Origin: JBQTIP01 sp052388025
Lineage (GTDB): Bacteria > Actinomycetota > UBA4738 > HRBIN12
DNA: 8,012 bases
NCBI GenBank assembly: GCA_052388025.1
Contig: JBQTIP010000075.1
Coordinates: 1 to 8,012 of the forward strand
Reading direction: 5' to 3'
Below are positions 5,823-8,012 of this stretch, one piece after another. How positions within the stretch are numbered: position 1 is the first letter of the stretch; every line of letters begins with the position of its first letter. The notes beneath the pieces are model-generated. The model searched no databases and was not told where the DNA came from. It was given only the letters and a program-made list of their open reading frames with translations. The translations under genes were made by a program, and so were the position numbers.

Positions 5823-6761
5823 ATGATCGTTTGCGTCGCCGCCAGCCCGTCCGTGGACAAGCTGTTCGAAGTCGACCGGCTCACGCCGGGCGCCATCCAT
5901 CGCCCCTCGAGCTTCGTCCAGGTTCCCGGCGGAAAGGGGCTGAACGTCGCCCGCGCGGCGGCTTCGCTCGGCTCGCAGGTGCGGGCCACCGGGATCCTCG
6001 GCGGGTTCGCGGGCGGGTGGATCGAGGACGCGCTCGCGGCCGAGGGGATCGCCGGGCAGTTCGCGTGGGCCCGCGTCGAGACCCGCGCCTCGCTCTCGGT
6101 CGCCGATCGGGAGACTGCCGGGCTGACCGAGTTCTACGAGCACGGCTGGGAGATCGAGCCGAGGGTGTGGAGGCAGCTCGAGACCGTGGTCGCCGGGCTG
6201 CTGACGGAGGCCGCGTGGCTCACCATCTCCGGTTCCATGCCTCTGGGAGCGCCGGGGGACGGGTACGCGAACCTCGTCCGCGAGGCGCGCTCGGCCGGCG
6301 TGCCGGTCGCCCTCGACGCGACCGGGGGCGCGCTCGCGGCCGGCCTCGACGCGGGTCCCGACCTGGTCAAGGTGAACGCGGAGGAGGCCTCGGGGCTCCT
6401 CGGGGTCTCGGTCGTGACGCGGGAGGAGGCTCTCCGGGCGGCCGTCGAGCTTCGCCGGCGGGCGGGAGGAAAGGGCCGCGCCGGGCTCGTCACGCGAGGC
6501 GCCGAGGGGGTCGTCGTGGCCGGACCCGACGGGTCGGCGCTCGAGGGGAGGCTCCACGTCCGCGGCCCGTACCCCGTTGGAAGCGGCGACGCGTTCCTGG
6601 CGGGCCTCGTGGTCGGCCTGGCTCGGGGGGACGACTGGCCGCGGGCGCTCACGCTGGCGCTCGGCGCCGCGACCGCGCACGCGGAGGTGCCCGGCGCCGG
6701 ATGCCTCGAACCGTCGCGAGCGATCGCGCTGGCGGCCAGGGCCGAGGTCCGGCCGCTCTGA
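5823..6761 (+). CDS. PfkB-family sugar kinase, 1-phosphofructokinase/tagatose-6-phosphate kinase type
   Basis: This 312-residue cytoplasmic ribokinase-fold protein should phosphorylate a sugar or sugar phosphate with ATP. Motifs in order: SPSVDKLFEVDRL (8-20), a variant of the N-P-(A/S)-x-D start of hexose-phosphate kinases with Ser in place of Asn; GGKGLNVAR (36-44), PfkB signature 1; ISGSMP (135-140); VKVNAEEA (182-189), the N-x-x-E Mg/phosphate motif; and GSGDAF (253-258), signature 2 with catalytic D256. The start and GGKG-x-N-x-A pattern point to the FruK/LacC branch rather than ribokinase or adenosine kinase. The ATG at 5823 is supported by TAGGCT 6 nt upstream. There are no PTS or sugar-transport genes nearby, so the substrate is undetermined. 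The divergent macro gene shares its promoter region. Confidence 0.92.
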   Translation: MIVCVAASPSVDKLFEVDRLTPGAIHRPSSFVQVPGGKGLNVARAAASLGSQVRATGILGGFAGGWIEDALAAEGIAGQFAWARVETRASLSVADRETAGLTEFYEHGWEIEPRVWRQLETVVAGLLTEAAWLTISGSMPLGAPGDGYANLVREARSAGVPVALDATGGALAAGLDAGPDLVKVNAEEASGLLGVSVVTREEALRAAVELRRRAGGKGRAGLVTRGAEGVVVAGPDGSALEGRLHVRGPYPVGSGDAFLAGLVVGLARGDDWPRALTLALGAATAHAEVPGAGCLEPSRAIALAARAEVRPL

Positions 6762-6829
6762 TCCCTCGACGATGGGAGCGAGGCGGCGGATCCTTTGAGT
6801 TGGGGGAGCGGGTGTACTTGCGGGCGCCG

Positions 6830-6851
6830 GGACCGCCTTAGGTGACGGTCC
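6830..6851 (+). terminator. Candidate hairpin terminator after the PfkB-family gene
   Basis: GGACCG (6830-6835) and CGGTCC (6846-6851) form a 6-bp stem with a 10-nt loop, 68 bp after the kinase stop. No T-run follows. The right arm (as CGGTCCG, 6846-6852) can instead pair with CGGACCG at 6892-6898, just before the next promoter. The rest of 6762-6945 holds no recognisable gene, tRNA or repeat. Confidence 0.3.
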
Positions 6852-6908
6852 GGCACGGGGGTGGCCGGGGGCTGAGAGGCGGGCTATCGCTCGGACCGCC
6901 GGGTCACG

Positions 6909-6914
6909 TACGAT
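6909..6914 (+). promoter_or_regulatory. Probable -10 element (TACGAT) of the stand-alone RAM gene
   Basis: TACGAT fits TANNNT and lies 31 nt before the GTG at 6946, which leaves room for a short leader carrying the strong Shine-Dalgarno at 6936-6941. No good -35 hexamer is seen at the expected distance. Confidence 0.4.
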
Positions 6915-6945
6915 ACGACCCGACGTCGTCGACGAGGAGGTCACC

Positions 6946-7179
6946 GTGGTCAGCGCGTACATCCTCATCCAGACCGAAGTGGGCAAAGCGACGAACGTGA
7001 CTCGCGAGATCGCGGGGATCAAGGGCGTCGCTGGGGTCGACGGGGTCACGGGCCCCTACGACGTGATCGCCCGGGCGGACGCCGCCGACCTCGACGAGCT
7101 CGCGAAGACGATCGTCCTGCCGATCCAGAGCGTCGAGGGGGTCACCCGCACGCTCACGTGCCCCGTTCTCAGGCTCTAA
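6946..7179 (+). CDS. Stand-alone Lrp/AsnC ligand-binding (RAM) domain protein
   Basis: This 77-residue protein is only the C-terminal effector domain of Lrp/AsnC regulators: AYILIQTEVGKATNVTREIAGIKGV (3-27), then DGVTGPYDVIARADAADLDEL (31-51), ending in GVTRTLTCPVLRL (65-77). The G-P-Y-D motif and beta-alpha-beta-beta-alpha-beta pattern are characteristic. The helix-turn-helix half of a full Lrp (about 150 residues) is absent and is not encoded upstream, so it should not bind DNA by itself. Such proteins form dimers or higher oligomers that bind amino acids, and can modulate full-length Lrp proteins or other enzymes. GGAGGT (6936-6941) lies 4 nt before the GTG, giving strong start support. 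A pilin-like gene follows 96 bp downstream. The ligand and partner are unknown. Confidence 0.93.
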   Translation: MVSAYILIQTEVGKATNVTREIAGIKGVAGVDGVTGPYDVIARADAADLDELAKTIVLPIQSVEGVTRTLTCPVLRL

Positions 7180-7195
7180 CCTCCCGCCGTTCAGC

Positions 7196-7290
7196 CACGG
7201 CTCCACCGTGCCGATGCAACGAAATGGAGCCGGCCGCCGGACCCTCCGCCCGGCTCCTTGCCGGAGGTGGGTCGGATGCGAGCCCGCATC
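7196..7290 (+). promoter_or_regulatory. Structured leader of the pilin-like gene with alternative helices
   Basis: Segment A (7198-7205, CGGCTCCA) can pair over 8 bp with segment B (7225-7232, TGGAGCCG). Segment B (7226-7233, GGAGCCGG) can instead pair over 8 bp with segment C (7250-7257, CCGGCTCC), so A and C compete for B. CCTCCG (7243-7248), in the B-C loop, is complementary to CGGAGG (7262-7267), which contains the Shine-Dalgarno. A:B is compatible with a simple helix hiding the Shine-Dalgarno, whereas B:C would leave it free or make an H-type pseudoknot. A second hairpin, GATGCG/CGCATC (7275-7280 and 7285-7290, 4-nt loop), covers the ATG. A local hairpin CACGG/CCGTG (7196-7200, 7206-7210) competes with A. 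I cannot match a known riboswitch class; function is inferred from complementarity only. Confidence 0.4.
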
Positions 7291-7743
7291 GCAAACGAGA
7301 ACGGCGACGGCCATCTGGCCGCGACGGTCGCTGCGCTCATGGTCGCCGGGCTCATCGCCGTCGTTCCGCTCGTCATGCTTGGCCGTGGCACGGCCGAACG
7401 AACGCAGACGGGGATCGACGCGCTGGGCCAGGCGAACGACGCGGCGGCCCAGGCCGGCCTCATGACGGCGATCCGGGCCGGGCAGGTGTACTTCGCCGAG
7501 AACGGCACCTTTCAGGGGTTCGACCCGGCGGTGGCCGTGAGCTTCGACCCGAGCACGGTCTACAACACCTCCCCGGTCGCCGTCGTCGGGCAGATCAGCA
7601 TCCGGGGCGTGTCGCCCACCACGATCGTGTTCGCCACCAAGAGCGCGTCTGGCGGGACCCTCTGCGTTGGCGCGAACTTCGATCTCGTGACCTACGGGCG
7701 GACGGACGTCTCTTCCGCGGCGGCCTGCACGGGCGACTGGTAG
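7276..7743 (+). CDS. Type IV pilin-like protein with non-canonical N-terminus
   Basis: This 155-residue protein has a short polar N-terminus ending N-G-D-G-H (8-13), one hydrophobic helix (about 14-36), then an amphipathic helix continuing to AIRAGQVYFAENGTFQGF (65-82), which closely resembles the A-x-x-Y-(F/Y)-A-E-N-G-(S/T)-(Y/F) segment of bacterial and actinobacterial pilins. The C-terminal part is beta-rich, with C130 and C151 able to form a pilin-like disulfide loop, and ends YGRTDVSSAAACTGDW. The prepilin peptidase motif is atypical: glycines are present at 10 and 12, but no F-T-L-I-E follows and Glu at +5 is missing. It is probably membrane-anchored and exposed outside the cell. The ATG at 7276 is chosen over an in-frame TTG at 7258 because GGAGGT (7263-7268) lies 7 nt before it. 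No pilus assembly genes are in the window. Confidence 0.75.
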   Translation: MRARIANENGDGHLAATVAALMVAGLIAVVPLVMLGRGTAERTQTGIDALGQANDAAAQAGLMTAIRAGQVYFAENGTFQGFDPAVAVSFDPSTVYNTSPVAVVGQISIRGVSPTTIVFATKSASGGTLCVGANFDLVTYGRTDVSSAAACTGDW

Positions 7744-7766
7744 CGGGGAAGAGCCCGCACCGCGAC

Positions 7767-8012
7767 ATGGAGGGCCTGACCTACCTCGTGGAGGGGACGT
7801 TCCGCCACGAGGACGACGTCGGCGGCGCGCCGGGGAACCTCCCGGCCGGCTCGGTGCAGCGGATGACGCTCGGCTTCGGCGCGTGGCACTCCGAGCAGAA
7901 CGGCTCGGAGACCGAGCCGATGCGATTCATCCAGATGTGGATCATGCCGCGTGAGCGCGGCCTCACGCCCGGCGTCGAGCAGAAGGTGTTCACGAAGGAG
8001 GACCGCACCGAC
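7767..8012 (+). CDS. Pirin-family (bicupin) protein lacking its N-terminus, incomplete at right edge
   Basis: The open frame from the ATG at 7767 to the edge (82 residues) matches the interior of pirin/quercetin 2,3-dioxygenase-like cupins: MEGLTYLVEGTFRHED (1-16), GSVQRMTLGFGAWHSEQN (28-45) and MRFIQMWIMPRERGLTPGVEQKVFTKEDR (52-80). Metal ligands H41 and E43 of the H-S-E motif are present. Homology extends in frame upstream of the ATG to 7755 as P-H-R-D, the second half of the usual H-P-H-R-D-M-E motif; the first His is replaced by Ser (codon 7752-7754). About 55-60 residues expected before that point are absent, because the pilin-like gene ends at 7743. There is no Shine-Dalgarno before 7767. 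It is therefore probably a truncated remnant, or the product of a rearrangement or misassembly. The family call is firm; whether it is expressed is doubtful. Confidence 0.75.
   Translation, partial: MEGLTYLVEGTFRHEDDVGGAPGNLPAGSVQRMTLGFGAWHSEQNGSETEPMRFIQMWIMPRERGLTPGVEQKVFTKEDRTD

Noticed and set aside
6762..6945. tRNA or small RNA gene in the gap after the kinase gene
   Set aside because: No T-loop (GTTCRA), no cloverleaf pairing and no CCA end on either strand; the only complementarity is the short hairpins reported.
5706..7049. Minus-strand open frame of 447 codons antisense to the PfkB-family gene
   Set aside because: It covers the well-supported kinase and part of the RAM gene; its translation is low complexity.
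7258..7275. TTG at 7258 as start of the pilin-like gene
   Set aside because: It would place the GGAGGT ribosome-binding site inside the coding region and has none of its own; ATG 7276 is better.
7191..7275. Canonical c-di-GMP-I (GEMM) riboswitch before the pilin-like gene
   Set aside because: The gene type and position fit, but the conserved AAACC and GACGCAAAG-type segments and GNRA-capped stem are not present. Only a loose GATGCAACG is seen.

Overview
This is a high-GC (roughly 70% by eye), gene-dense bacterial segment. GTG starts are common, intergenic gaps are short, and several genes carry a TANNNT -10 element only 6-7 nt before the start codon, as expected for leaderless mRNAs. Together with a stand-alone Lrp/AsnC ligand-binding (RAM) protein and a pilin-like protein of the kind found in environmental Actinomycetota, this suggests an uncultured or little-studied actinobacterium. 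The taxonomy is inference. No rRNA, tRNA, CRISPR array or insertion sequence was seen.

Left part (1-957). A possible minus-strand gene starts at 39 and runs off the left edge. Divergent from it, a tandem ACT-domain protein (198-572, +) has a clear -35/-10 promoter and a purine-rich ribosome-binding region. It converges on a small hypothetical gene (957-586, -) with a duplicated S-x-DGERW motif; a short hairpin lies between the two stop codons.

Central part (981-5766, all minus strand), in order of transcription: a macro-domain protein (5766-5245), a single-domain rhodanese (5195-4863), and a glycolate oxidase-type operon of FAD subunit glcD (4812-3349), second FAD-domain subunit glcE (GTG 3358-2303) and Fe-S subunit glcF (2303-981). 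glcD/glcE overlap by 10 bp and glcE/glcF by 1 bp (TGATG), so the three are translationally coupled. The product should oxidise glycolate (or a related 2-hydroxy acid such as D-lactate) and pass electrons through FAD and Fe-S clusters to the respiratory chain. The macro, rhodanese, glcD and hypothetical genes each have their own TAGNNT box just before the start, so the block is probably several transcription units rather than one.

Right part (5823-8012, plus strand). A PfkB-family sugar-phosphate kinase (5823-6761) is divergent from the macro gene across a 56-bp shared promoter region that contains a 12-bp palindrome. It is followed by the stand-alone RAM protein (6946-7179, with a strong Shine-Dalgarno) and a pilin-like secreted or anchored protein (7276-7743). 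The 96-bp leader of the pilin-like gene can fold into mutually exclusive helices, one set of which hides its Shine-Dalgarno. Directly after the pilin-like stop codon, a pirin-family (bicupin) reading frame begins in mid-domain, without its first ~55-60 residues, and runs off the right edge.

Most likely to repay attention: the switch-like leader of the pilin-like gene, the beheaded pirin 12 bp after it, and the consistent leaderless promoter architecture.
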